From positions 1 to 23,992 of the forward strand of contig CAJWGZ010000006.1 of assembly GCA_913041075.1 (NCBI GenBank): 23,992 bases of DNA. The letters are read 5' to 3'. Shown here one piece after another: positions 1 to 7,883 of this stretch. Within the stretch, counting starts at the first letter, position 1. Each line of letters starts with the position of its first letter. A model generated the notes under the pieces. It saw nothing but the letters and a program-made list of their open reading frames with translations. It did no database searches and was not told where the DNA came from. This stretch comes from an uncultured Fidelibacterota bacterium (GTDB lineage Bacteria; Fidelibacterota; Marinisomatia; Marinisomatales; TCS55). A program made the position numbers and the translations under genes.

Positions 1-2
1 AT

Positions 3-665
3 CAAAAAGATGATTTTTGGAGGACCTTAGATGCGACTCGGGGATTACCGGTTGGCAGGATCAAAGCGCTCGAACCCGATACACATTTTGTCTGGGTCGC
101 GTCAGCGTATGAAATCGAAAAAATAAACATCAAGACGAAACGATCGGAAGCTTCAGTGTTAAGCAGCTCATTGCAAAATAATTTTATTCATGATATTGCC
201 TTGATCAATAATAAACTGTGGGTCAGTACAGAATATATGCTTTTTTGCTATGATATTGATTCTGAAACACTGCTGCCATTTAGGTATGTTGGAAACGTAG
301 ATGCGATAATTGACCGTATTGAACCAATGACCAAAATTTTTGCTCTGCATGCCGATGAAACAAAATTATATGTGGGTACAAATCAAGGAATTATCGCCTA
401 TAATATTGTAAATTCGTCTTGGGAACTAATTGCAGAACCGACAATATATAATAATGATTTCGTAAGGGAATTAAATGTCTATAAAAAGCAATTATTCATC
501 ATTACTGAGCGGGGATTGATCAGATTGCATATGAAAAAACAGTTTCAGCGACAATATAATTATCCATTTATTGGCAATGTCAATGACCTTTATGTGACGC
601 GTGACAGGTTATGGTTAGCCACAGATAATGGGTTAATACAGTTCAGTTGGAAAAAAGATTTATAA
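3..665 (+). CDS. Beta-propeller-like protein, C-terminal fragment (5' end outside window)
   Basis: The frame is open from base 3 to a TAA at 663-665, giving about 220 residues of the C-terminal end of a longer protein. GTG at 156 is an internal valine codon, not a start. The visible part is a string of beta-rich repeats with a recurring pattern of hydrophobic-Trp/Tyr-[VLI]-[AGS]-T-x-x-G-[LI]: FVWVAS, LWVSTEYMLFCYD, LYVGTNQGIIAYN, LFIITERGLIRLH and LWLATDNGLIQF. The later ones recur about every 45 residues. This is the blade pattern of the two-component-regulator propeller and related WD-like families. No catalytic domain is visible in the part present. The stop overlaps the ATG of the GWxTD gene by one base, so the two are probably translated together. 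The function is unknown. The upstream part, possibly with a signal peptide, lies outside the window. Confidence 0.75.
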   Translation, partial: QKDDFWRTLDATRGLPVGRIKALEPDTHFVWVASAYEIEKINIKTKRSEASVLSSSLQNNFIHDIALINNKLWVSTEYMLFCYDIDSETLLPFRYVGNVDAIIDRIEPMTKIFALHADETKLYVGTNQGIIAYNIVNSSWELIAEPTIYNNDFVRELNVYKKQLFIITERGLIRLHMKKQFQRQYNYPFIGNVNDLYVTRDRLWLATDNGLIQFSWKKDL

Positions 666-1927
666 TGGGACGTTATATCAGCAGTTTATTGATTGTATTC
701 ATCCTTTTTGGTACTGCTCTTTTTGCGCAGGGGCGGAGCCGAAAAGGACGGGATTCCAAACGCAATGTAGATCAATTTAAAGTAAATGCATATCCGGTCG
801 TTACAGAAGGCGATAATATTCGTTTGCTTGTATACGGTTTAATCCCTTACCAGTCATTACAATTTTTAAAGGATGGAGATGGCTTCAGCGCTGGTTACGA
901 AGCCAGTCTTGGTATCCGAGATAAAGATGGAAATCAAATTGACCGCAAAACATTTCAATCCACGGTAGCTGTAGGTGATTATGTTAGTACAATTAATCGA
1001 TCTGCTCGAGAAGTTGTCATGGCTGAATTTATTATTAAAGCCACCGAATATACTATTGTTGGTGAGTTGATCGATGAAGACACACGACTCAAAGGCATTG
1101 TTCGTGAAAAAATTGATATGACTGGATTATTACAGCCGTTGGCAATTTATCCGCCATTTATCATTGGTGAATACCCTGGTAATTGGGGATTTGAAGAAAA
1201 TAAGATTCCCGTATCTACCAAGGACATTAGTCACAAGATCAAAAATTTCCCTTTATTTTTATCAGGTAGGGTAAAACCGGGTAATTTTACACTGAAGGTT
1301 GTGGCAAAAGATGCAAATAAAGATGTTTTTTGGGAAGATGAAATAAAACTGACTTCTGAAAATAAAACGTTTAGGCGCCGTATCCTGATTGATCAAAAAC
1401 CTGATGAAAATTTAACCATGGCTATTGATGTAACAATCACTCAAGAAAATGAAAGTGATTCAAAAGTAATAGAACTACGGATCCGGAAACCAGGCCTTTC
1501 ATACTTCATCAGTAATGTCGATGATGCACTAGATCAGATGCGCTATGTTGTTACAGATGAAGAATACAAACGTGTTAAAAAGGCAAAGCGTAAAGGACGG
1601 GAGAAATTATTTTATCAATTTTGGAAAGACCGCGATCCGTCACCTGGAACTGTAGTAAATGAATTGATGGATCAGTATTATTACCGGGTGAGTTATACGA
1701 ACGAAAAATTTGGATCTTTTCTCCCAGGATGGAAAACTGATATGGGTATGATATATATTCTTTTTGGGCCACCGGATGATACGCAGCGGTCATTTAGTAA
1801 TAGCAGTCGCTATACGTATGAAACATGGTATTATTATACCATAAATAGAAATTTTAGTTTTTATGATGAAAACGGTTTTGGGGAATTCAAACTATCCACC
1901 CCATATTACCGAGGTGTCGGATGGTAG
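665..1927 (+). CDS. Secreted GWxTD domain-containing protein
   Basis: This is a 420-residue protein. I chose ATG at 665 because it overlaps the previous stop codon (TAATG) and gives an immediate signal peptide: a short basic start, then a hydrophobic stretch at residues 5-20 ending in LFAQ. An in-frame TTG at 647 would add six residues in front. The middle (about 40-270) is beta-rich and unrecognised. The C-terminal third carries the family hallmarks: FWKDRDPSP near residues 319-327, then GWKTD at 355-359, then IYILFGPPDD, and a closing F-x-F-x-D-x-x-GFGEF motif near the end. GWxTD domains are known from secreted proteins of Bacteroidetes, Acidobacteria and relatives, and their biochemical role is not established. 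The coupling with an upstream propeller-type gene suggests the two act together outside the cytoplasm, which is an inference. Confidence 0.88.
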   Translation: MGRYISSLLIVFILFGTALFAQGRSRKGRDSKRNVDQFKVNAYPVVTEGDNIRLLVYGLIPYQSLQFLKDGDGFSAGYEASLGIRDKDGNQIDRKTFQSTVAVGDYVSTINRSAREVVMAEFIIKATEYTIVGELIDEDTRLKGIVREKIDMTGLLQPLAIYPPFIIGEYPGNWGFEENKIPVSTKDISHKIKNFPLFLSGRVKPGNFTLKVVAKDANKDVFWEDEIKLTSENKTFRRRILIDQKPDENLTMAIDVTITQENESDSKVIELRIRKPGLSYFISNVDDALDQMRYVVTDEEYKRVKKAKRKGREKLFYQFWKDRDPSPGTVVNELMDQYYYRVSYTNEKFGSFLPGWKTDMGMIYILFGPPDDTQRSFSNSSRYTYETWYYYTINRNFSFYDENGFGEFKLSTPYYRGVGW

Positions 1928-1938
1928 CGTCCGCTACC
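1923..1938. repeat. Small hairpin at the GWxTD gene stop
   Basis: GGTAGC and GCTACC form a perfect 6-bp inverted repeat around a 4-base loop (GTCC), overlapping the stop codon of the GWxTD gene. There is no T-run behind it, so it is not a typical intrinsic terminator. It may be chance or a weak RNA stabilising element. Confidence 0.25.
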
Positions 1939-1955
1939 CCAACCACTGATTTTAA

Positions 1956-2747
1956 GTGATCGATCGCTTTTCCCATAGCGGTCTATCCAGTTATGAAAAA
2001 TGTCCAGCCCAATTCCGCATACGATACATTGATCGTGTTGCGAAACAAGACGAAGGTATCGAAGCTTTTATGGGCAAGCGGGTTCATGAAGCATTAGAAT
2101 CCCTTTATAATAAAATACTGGCTGGCCAAACTCCACTCCTTGATACAGTGCTTGATAAATACGATGCGTTATGGACGGAACATTGGCACGATCGCATCGC
2201 CATTGTAAAACGAGAAATATCCGTCGAACAAACCCGCCGGATTGGTGTTGCATGCCTGGCCAGGTATTACCGAAACTATTATCCCTTTGATACACCGGTA
2301 ATACATAATGAACTGGATATGAAATTTTCTATCGATCCGGATGGTACTTACAATATACGAGGTATTGTTGATCGAGTAGACAGGTTTGAAGACGGTCAAT
2401 ATGAGATTCATGATTATAAGACATCTGGTAGGGCTATGAGTCAGAATGAAGCAAATAAAAACCGTCAATTGGCGCTTTATCAAATCGGATTAACAAAAAT
2501 ATTTCCCGGTGTGCAGGATGTAAAACTGGTATGGCATTTCCTGAGGCAAGGAATTCGACGGGAAGTAGTAAAAAGTGCAGCGGATCTAGATAAGTTAATA
2601 GATAAAATCAAAGCGCTGATCGACACAATCAGGAAAAAAGAGAATAGTGGCGGACAGTTTCCCGCCAAAGAATCAATATTGTGTAACTGGTGTTATTACT
2701 GGGAAGAATGTCCCGCTAAGAATGGCAGTAATCCGTACGTTGGCTAG
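1956..2747 (+). CDS. PD-(D/E)XK superfamily nuclease, RecB/Cas4/AddB-like with iron-sulfur cysteines
   Basis: This is a 263-residue stand-alone nuclease domain. The GTG start directly follows an in-frame TAA, so it is the first possible codon, and it puts the conserved S-x-L-S-x-Y-E-x-C-P motif near residues 8-17. Nuclease residues in order: H44 (VHEAL), D139 (GIVDRVDR), D153 and K155 (IHDYKTS), Q171 and Y175 (QLALYQIG). These match the RecB-type active site. Four cysteines, C16 plus C243-x2-C246-x5-C252, have the arrangement that binds a 4Fe-4S cluster in AddB, Cas4 and related exonucleases. The length fits the PDDEXK_1 family. No helicase, Cas1 or Cas2 gene is nearby, so the partner is unknown; DNA repair is the likeliest setting. 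No clear Shine-Dalgarno site is visible. Its stop overlaps that of the convergent gene. Confidence 0.85.
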   Translation: MIDRFSHSGLSSYEKCPAQFRIRYIDRVAKQDEGIEAFMGKRVHEALESLYNKILAGQTPLLDTVLDKYDALWTEHWHDRIAIVKREISVEQTRRIGVACLARYYRNYYPFDTPVIHNELDMKFSIDPDGTYNIRGIVDRVDRFEDGQYEIHDYKTSGRAMSQNEANKNRQLALYQIGLTKIFPGVQDVKLVWHFLRQGIRREVVKSAADLDKLIDKIKALIDTIRKKENSGGQFPAKESILCNWCYYWEECPAKNGSNPYVG

Positions 2748-3553
2748 TCACTGCCAGCGATAGATGCAATTGCTGGAGCTGTTTTTTCCAGCATTTCTTG
2801 GTGCAAATGACCATTGGTGGCTAATAGCTGTTGGTCGTGGATCGAAAACACTTTACCATCCAAACGGGACACTTTTCCGCCGGATTCTTTGACCAATAAT
2901 ATTCCGGCAGCACTATCCCAAGGATGAAGGCCGATTTCCCAAAAACCATCTGCTTTTCCACAAGCCACATAACATAGGTCCGCAGCCGCTGATCCCAGGC
3001 GGCGAACCCCATGACTGACGTGAGTGAACTCTTTGAATAAGTTCATATTCGTTTCCCATTTGGCATCATGGTCATAGGCAAACCCAGTGATTAGTAACGC
3101 ATCAGCGATTGTTTTCGTAGTGGCAACATGAATGGGTTCGCCATTGCAATAGGCACCTTCATCGCGTACGGCCCAAAACAGATTGCCTGCGGGCAATTCA
3201 GAAACAACGCTAAGCAGTGGTTCATTATCTTTCATTAGAGCTATGGAAACGCAAAAGGGAGCAAGACCATGTACGAAATTGGTGGTGCCGTCCAGAGGGT
3301 CAATGACCCACTGATATGCTGAATCTGAAGCAGTTACCCCTGATTCCTCCGCAAGAATACCGTGATCCGGAAAATTTGTGAGAATATCTTCTTTTATAGT
3401 TTGTTCTGCCTGTTTATCTGTGTTGGTTACCAGGTCCGCAATACTTGATTTAGTTGACACCTCTCGATCCAAATCCTGAACCTGCATGATGAGCTCCGAC
3501 GCGTCTCGGGCAGCTGCCTTGGCTACCGAAAGCAATAGTCTAGTATTTTCCAC
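2744..3553 (-). CDS. Inositol-1-monophosphatase family protein (SuhB-like)
   Basis: This 269-residue enzyme belongs to the Mg-dependent, Li-sensitive phosphatase family. Metal-site motifs are all present: DLVTNTD near 40-46, E69-E70 in ILAEES, D85-P-L-D88-G-T-T in WVIDPLDGTTNF, and W212-D213 in PWDSAAG. Such enzymes hydrolyse inositol-1-phosphate or related sugar phosphates; in E. coli SuhB also has a role in rRNA transcription. The start is GTG at 3553. An in-frame TAA lies two codons upstream, so no longer form exists, and family alignment needs the residues from the first helix on. It is downstream of the symporter gene on the same strand with a 64-base gap and may be co-transcribed. True substrate is not readable from sequence; a histidinol-phosphatase or CysQ-like role cannot be fully excluded. 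Confidence 0.92.
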   Translation of the reverse strand: MENTRLLLSVAKAAARDASELIMQVQDLDREVSTKSSIADLVTNTDKQAEQTIKEDILTNFPDHGILAEESGVTASDSAYQWVIDPLDGTTNFVHGLAPFCVSIALMKDNEPLLSVVSELPAGNLFWAVRDEGAYCNGEPIHVATTKTIADALLITGFAYDHDAKWETNMNLFKEFTHVSHGVRRLGSAAADLCYVACGKADGFWEIGLHPWDSAAGILLVKESGGKVSRLDGKVFSIHDQQLLATNGHLHQEMLEKTAPAIASIAGSD

Positions 3554-3617
3554 TAATTACTACTTGAGAGAAAGGTGATCCTGGGATAAATAAACCATGG
3601 TCATGGATGTGGATTAA

Positions 3618-4979
3618 TCATGCTTTATAAGGTATATGCTCTTTAGCAAAATATTCTGAAGTAATTTTTTTAAGGGTCCCTGTCAAGAATAACACGCCGA
3701 TCAAATTCGGAATTGTCATGAGGCTCAACGCAATGTCACCAAAATTCCAGACGAACGTCAGCGGTAGAATGGCGCCCATAAAATTAAAAAACACGTATAC
3801 CCACCGATAAGGTTTAATAGCCTGAGGACCAACCAAGTATTCTATCGAACGATCTCCGTAGTAACTCCAGGCTACCATTGTGGTGTATGCAAATAACAGA
3901 ACGGCAATGTTTACAATAATACTTCCAATTTCAGGAGCAAATGCAAAACCATTACGAAATGCTTCTCTGGTTAATTGTGCACCTGTTAAATCTGTTGATT
4001 GAAGTACACCCGTTGAAAGTATAGCAAGCCCAGTCATTGTACATACAACTATGGTATCAATGAATGGTCCCATTAGTGCCACAGCACCTTCACGAGCAGA
4101 TTCTTTTGTTTTTGCTGCAGCATGAGCGATGGGGGCAGACCCCTGACCAGCTTCATTTGAATACAAACCTCTACGCACGCCCCACATGATTACAGTGATT
4201 AAACCACCCCAGCCAGCTTTTAGGGAAAAAGCCTCACGAAAAATACTTGCAAAACTAGGGATGATATTTTCAAAATGAGTCAATAGAATTAACATTGCAC
4301 CTGCCACATATAGAACTGCCATTGTGGGCACCAATCTACTAGCAACAGCAGCTATACGTTTAATACCACCAATAATAACGAGGCCAACCAAAAATGCGAT
4401 TAAACCACCCGAAACCCATATGGGGACATTATATGTAGTAAAGGTTTGAGCAATTGTATTGGCCTGATTCATATTTCCTGTGCAGAACGAACAAATTACT
4501 GCACAGGTAGCAAAGAAAATCGCAAGCGGTTTCCACTTTGGTCCAAGTCCTTTTTCAATATAATACATCGGTCCGCCTGAAGCTGATCCATCGTTGTGGA
4601 TTACTCGGTATCTATGTGCGAGAGTGCATTCCGCATATTTTAATGCCATGCCAAATAGCGCTGTCATCCACATCCAAAAAAGGGCTCCAGGACCACCAAG
4701 ACGCATTGCTAAAGCAACACCGGCAATATTGCCAATACCAATTGTGGCAGAAAGAGCAGCTGATAAAGCCTGGAAATGGGTAACATCGCCCTCATCGTTT
4801 GGATTGTCATATTTTCCTGAAACAACTGCAAAACTATGTTTTAATCTTCGTAATTGTATGAAACCTAATGATACAGTAATAAACAGACCTGTACCTATCA
4901 AAATAATAGTGAGAGGCAGGGATATCCATCCACTGAATATTTCTGTCCAATGAGTTAATGTAGATATTATTTTATTCAT
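3618..4979 (-). CDS. Alanine/glycine:cation (sodium) symporter, AGCS family
   Basis: This 453-residue inner-membrane protein has about ten hydrophobic helices. Family signatures include GIGNIAGVALA near residue 97 followed by GGPGALFWMW, GGPMYYIEKGLG in the first third, and GLYSNEAGQGSAPIAHAAA in the middle, which is the AGCS motif just after the central helices. The family imports L- or D-alanine or glycine with sodium or protons; a marine or saline habitat would fit a sodium-coupled carrier, but the ion cannot be read from the sequence. ATG at 4979 gives a normal N-terminus, and no clear Shine-Dalgarno site precedes it. It is divergent from the RNase HII gene (119-base gap) and lies ahead of the inositol phosphatase gene. 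No regulator is beside it. Confidence 0.93.
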   Translation of the reverse strand: MNKIISTLTHWTEIFSGWISLPLTIILIGTGLFITVSLGFIQLRRLKHSFAVVSGKYDNPNDEGDVTHFQALSAALSATIGIGNIAGVALAMRLGGPGALFWMWMTALFGMALKYAECTLAHRYRVIHNDGSASGGPMYYIEKGLGPKWKPLAIFFATCAVICSFCTGNMNQANTIAQTFTTYNVPIWVSGGLIAFLVGLVIIGGIKRIAAVASRLVPTMAVLYVAGAMLILLTHFENIIPSFASIFREAFSLKAGWGGLITVIMWGVRRGLYSNEAGQGSAPIAHAAAKTKESAREGAVALMGPFIDTIVVCTMTGLAILSTGVLQSTDLTGAQLTREAFRNGFAFAPEIGSIIVNIAVLLFAYTTMVAWSYYGDRSIEYLVGPQAIKPYRWVYVFFNFMGAILPLTFVWNFGDIALSLMTIPNLIGVLFLTGTLKKITSEYFAKEHIPYKA

Positions 4980-5098
4980 ATAGGACTTTTTGCAAAGTTG
5001 CTGTTATTCGCTGGAAAATAGAATTCAAGTTTACATGTCTGTCTTTGAACTGGCAACTGGCAATTAGATCAAATAAACGTTTAAATTAATTAAATATT

Positions 5099-6034
5099 AT
5101 GGTAATAATAGCAGGTGTAGATGAAGCAGGAAGAGGGCCGCTAGCCGGACCGGTTGTCGCTGCAGCGGTGATTCTACCTAATTCCTATAACCTGGAAGGT
5201 CTTGATGATTCAAAAAAAGTAACCCCTAAAAAACGATCTCAATTATTTGTAGAGATACAACACCAGGCCACCGCTATTGGTGTAGGAGTTGTAGCAGCAG
5301 CTGAAATTGATAAAACCAATATATTGCAGGCTACTCAGCAGGCGATGAAAATGGCCCTGGGCCGATTAAAACCAAGACCCGACCAGGCTGTAATCGATGG
5401 CTATGCGTTGCCAACACAGATCATACCAAACAAAGGGGTTATAAAGGGAGATCAAACAGTCGATGTTATTAAAGCAGCTTCAATTATTGCTAAGGTTACA
5501 CGAGATAATATGATGGAACAGTATGATATAATCTTTCCAGTATACGGTTTCAAGAAGCACAAGGGATATGGAACCAGGGAACATATGGACAAGCTGCGAC
5601 TTAATAAAGCATGCGCAATTCACCGCAAGAGTTTCAAGCCAGTCGCCGCGGCAATGCCCACATTATCCTGGCTGCGGAAAGAAGGCAGAATCGGACAATG
5701 GGGAGAACAAGTGGCGGCTGTTTATTTGATAGAAAGCGGTTACGAGATACTAACCATGAACCTCCGCTGTGCCCCTTATGGAGAGATCGATATTATTGCC
5801 GAAAAGGATGGGATCATAATCTTCGTAGAAGTAAAAACATACAGCAAAAAACAACTGGGCACACCGGCGCAAAAAATTAATCAGAATAAATTGAAAAAAC
5901 TGGAGGCAGCCATAAACAAATACACTGTAGACATGCAGGTTGAAAAAGATATTTCCCTGGATGTGATCTGTGTCTACCTGCAGCCCTTGGCCCCCAAGTT
6001 TAAACATTTCAAAGGAATACGTTTAGATGCATAA
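5099..6034 (+). CDS. rnhB: Fusion of ribonuclease HII (RnhB) and YraN/UPF0102 nuclease-like domain
   Basis: This 311-residue protein joins two families in one frame. Residues 1-185 are RNase HII, which cuts RNA in RNA-DNA hybrids and at single ribonucleotides in DNA. GVDEAGRGPLAGP carries D8 and E9; D100 (VIDGY) and D118 (KGDQTVD) complete the DEDD site, with the family's usual 18-residue spacing, and KAASIIAKVTRD and HKGYGTREH follow. Residues about 197-311 are a YraN (UPF0102) domain: GRIGQWGEQVA with E203, YGEIDII with E229 and D231, and FVEVKT with E244 and K246, a PD-(D/E)XK-like pattern. The joint is a short linker (AAAMPTLSWLRKE). In many bacteria rnhB and yraN are separate neighbours, so a fusion is natural but not the usual form. 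Both active sites look intact. ATG at 5099 has no clear Shine-Dalgarno. Confidence 0.93.
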   Translation: MVIIAGVDEAGRGPLAGPVVAAAVILPNSYNLEGLDDSKKVTPKKRSQLFVEIQHQATAIGVGVVAAAEIDKTNILQATQQAMKMALGRLKPRPDQAVIDGYALPTQIIPNKGVIKGDQTVDVIKAASIIAKVTRDNMMEQYDIIFPVYGFKKHKGYGTREHMDKLRLNKACAIHRKSFKPVAAAMPTLSWLRKEGRIGQWGEQVAAVYLIESGYEILTMNLRCAPYGEIDIIAEKDGIIIFVEVKTYSKKQLGTPAQKINQNKLKKLEAAINKYTVDMQVEKDISLDVICVYLQPLAPKFKHFKGIRLDA

Positions 6035-6079
6035 TGTTTATTTTTTAACCTATTGGGAAAGATTCTAAATTCAAGACTA

Positions 6080-7036
6080 ATGAAAGAATCCAAAATCTAT
6101 AAGGAAGTCCGTTCACTTACGATCTTGGTGATGATCGCATTTTTGTTGAAAGCGACCCTTGTGGAAGCATATATAGTGCCCACAGGCAGTATGGAAAACA
6201 CGATCATGACTGGTGACTTCCTGATTGGGAATCGCTTTGTTTATGGTATGCGAACGCCGGATTGGATTGGAATTCCATATACCGATATTGGATTCGATCT
6301 ACCCTACATCGTTTTTCCAAAATTTCGCAAAGCTAAACAAGGGGATATTATCATTTTCAAATATCCAAGGGATACACACCAGAAATATGTAAAACGTTGT
6401 ATTGCCTTACCGGGGGATACCATAGAGATCCAGGCCAGGCATATTTACGTGAATGGGCGCGAGTATGCCCAACCTGAACATGGCAAATTTCAAGGTAGAA
6501 TGGATGAATCAGACTGGAATAATCCGATGATATTTTTAGGCTATAAAGGGAATAAAGATCATTTTAAACCACTGCGGGTGCCAAAAAAAGGTGATGAAAT
6601 TGCGGTGATTCCCGCCAATGCTCAGTTACTGCTTCATTTGATGGTCCTTGATGGACACAAACTCACCATCCAGAGTGGGTCCAGGGAATATGTATTTACT
6701 ATGACAGACGCGGAGAACCTGCTGCGCAGAAAGAAAAATGAATCCGTTTTTGATGATTATTATCCACTGGGAAATAAAATCAATCCCTGGATGCGCAATT
6801 TACCTAATGGTGAATTGTATATTGATGGTAAATCAATCAAGGAAATGCCATACTACACAGTTGAACAGGATTATTTCTGGGCCATGGGTGATAACCGGGA
6901 TGACAGCTATGACTCGCGCTTCTGGGGTTTCGTACCGCAAAAATACTTGCTGGGCGAAGCATTATTTGTCTACATGTCACTGAATTTCAAAACCAAACTG
7001 CCCAGGTTGGACCGGGTTGGGACGGTTTTGAATTAA
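6080..7036 (+). CDS. lepB: Signal peptidase I
   Basis: This membrane-bound serine protease removes signal peptides from exported proteins (family S26). From ATG at 6080 it has 318 residues. An in-frame TTG at 6053 would add nine residues, but the ATG gives a typical short cytoplasmic start. A membrane helix spans about 13-29. The nucleophile is S37 in PTGSMENTI, the Lys general base is K105 in YVKRCIALPGD, and box E is GDNRDDSYDSRFWG near 270-283. Between Lys and box E there is an insertion of about 130 residues, larger than in minimal Gram-positive enzymes and of the kind seen in Bacteroidetes. It begins 45 bases after the RNase HII-YraN gene. Two predicted exported proteins follow, possible substrates as well as neighbours. 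Confidence 0.94.
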   Translation: MKESKIYKEVRSLTILVMIAFLLKATLVEAYIVPTGSMENTIMTGDFLIGNRFVYGMRTPDWIGIPYTDIGFDLPYIVFPKFRKAKQGDIIIFKYPRDTHQKYVKRCIALPGDTIEIQARHIYVNGREYAQPEHGKFQGRMDESDWNNPMIFLGYKGNKDHFKPLRVPKKGDEIAVIPANAQLLLHLMVLDGHKLTIQSGSREYVFTMTDAENLLRRKKNESVFDDYYPLGNKINPWMRNLPNGELYIDGKSIKEMPYYTVEQDYFWAMGDNRDDSYDSRFWGFVPQKYLLGEALFVYMSLNFKTKLPRLDRVGTVLN

Positions 7037-7134
7037 TATATTTGACCTTGCCTCCATCTTAGATTGGTGTGTATTTTAACGTACATGGTTGGTACATTAC
7101 TAAACACTGTAACAGCCGTTACCTCGGGTTCCCA

Positions 7135-7869
7135 ATGAACCGCAATATTTTTATCTTGACGGTTTTCTGCGTTTTGATGGCCCAAGACGAGGGTACCAGT
7201 GCTACGGGAACATCTGCGCCACCTGACGCCGCCGTGGATACAACCAGCAATGATTCATTGGCCTGGGCTAGCGATTCACTGGGTGCTGCAGTTGATACGA
7301 TCGGTCCTCCGATGGATCTCGATTATGGATATAAGGGATTCATGTGGGGTACTCCCCTGGGTGCTATACCAAACTTGCAATATATGAGCGAACCAGTGTT
7401 TATTCGCGATAGTACAGCATTACAGTTGTCTGGTTATCTGGGACAGGAAGCTGTGGTCATAGAATATGTCTTTTCCGATAGCGGCTTTTGGAAAGTAGAA
7501 ATTCACTATGCATTGGATCCATCTGATTATGAATCCCACCTAGAATTATTTACGCAGATAGAACGAAGCCTTTCAGAAGTGTATGGCTTTCCACAAACAA
7601 CGGATCGCATTGAATCTGGTGCTATGGGTGTTCATGATGTTGTCAATATTGGCTTTGAAAGGGCGTTTTATTTTTCATCCTGGAATGTTTCCCCGGTTAA
7701 GATAAGCCTGTTGCTGAACAGTATCGTTCAGGTGCCAAGAAATGACTTGAATGTATTTGGTGATGATATGTCTATTATGAATCTGGTTTACTATAATCCT
7801 GATTACATGATCATGGCTGAAGAGATAATTGTGGAAGAACCGACGCCGTCCATATTTGATATTTACTGA
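7135..7869 (+). CDS. Exported protein of unknown function
   Basis: I do not recognise this protein. I place the start at ATG 7135, where MNRN is followed by a hydrophobic run (IFILTVFCVLM) and AQ, a signal peptide with probable cleavage near residue 16. The ORF could start 22 codons earlier, but that would bury the signal peptide. After the signal comes a Ser/Thr/Asp/Ala-rich, probably unstructured linker (about 17-58, AAVDT occurring twice). A mixed alpha/beta domain then starts at YGYKGFMWGTPLGAIPNL, a pattern resembling small envelope or lipoprotein domains that open with a WGT motif, and contains ALDPSDYESHLELFTQIERS, a likely helix. The chain is 244 residues. It follows lepB by 98 bases and precedes the next exported protein by 14 bases. 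It probably acts in the periplasm or envelope. Confidence 0.7.
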   Translation: MNRNIFILTVFCVLMAQDEGTSATGTSAPPDAAVDTTSNDSLAWASDSLGAAVDTIGPPMDLDYGYKGFMWGTPLGAIPNLQYMSEPVFIRDSTALQLSGYLGQEAVVIEYVFSDSGFWKVEIHYALDPSDYESHLELFTQIERSLSEVYGFPQTTDRIESGAMGVHDVVNIGFERAFYFSSWNVSPVKISLLLNSIVQVPRNDLNVFGDDMSIMNLVYYNPDYMIMAEEIIVEEPTPSIFDIY

Positions 7870-7883
7870 TCATACATATATCC

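Noticed and set aside
4980..5098. Divergent promoters between the symporter and rnhB genes
   Set aside because: TTGAAC at 5045 and several AT-rich hexamers exist, but no pair with 16-18 base spacing gives a convincing match on either strand.
7109..7122. Short inverted repeat GTAAC-AGCC-GTTAC before the exported-protein gene
   Set aside because: Only five base pairs with no T-run or operator context; expected by chance.
7069..7134. Longer N-terminus of the exported protein
   Set aside because: It would place 22 polar and mixed residues ahead of a clear signal peptide at ATG 7135.
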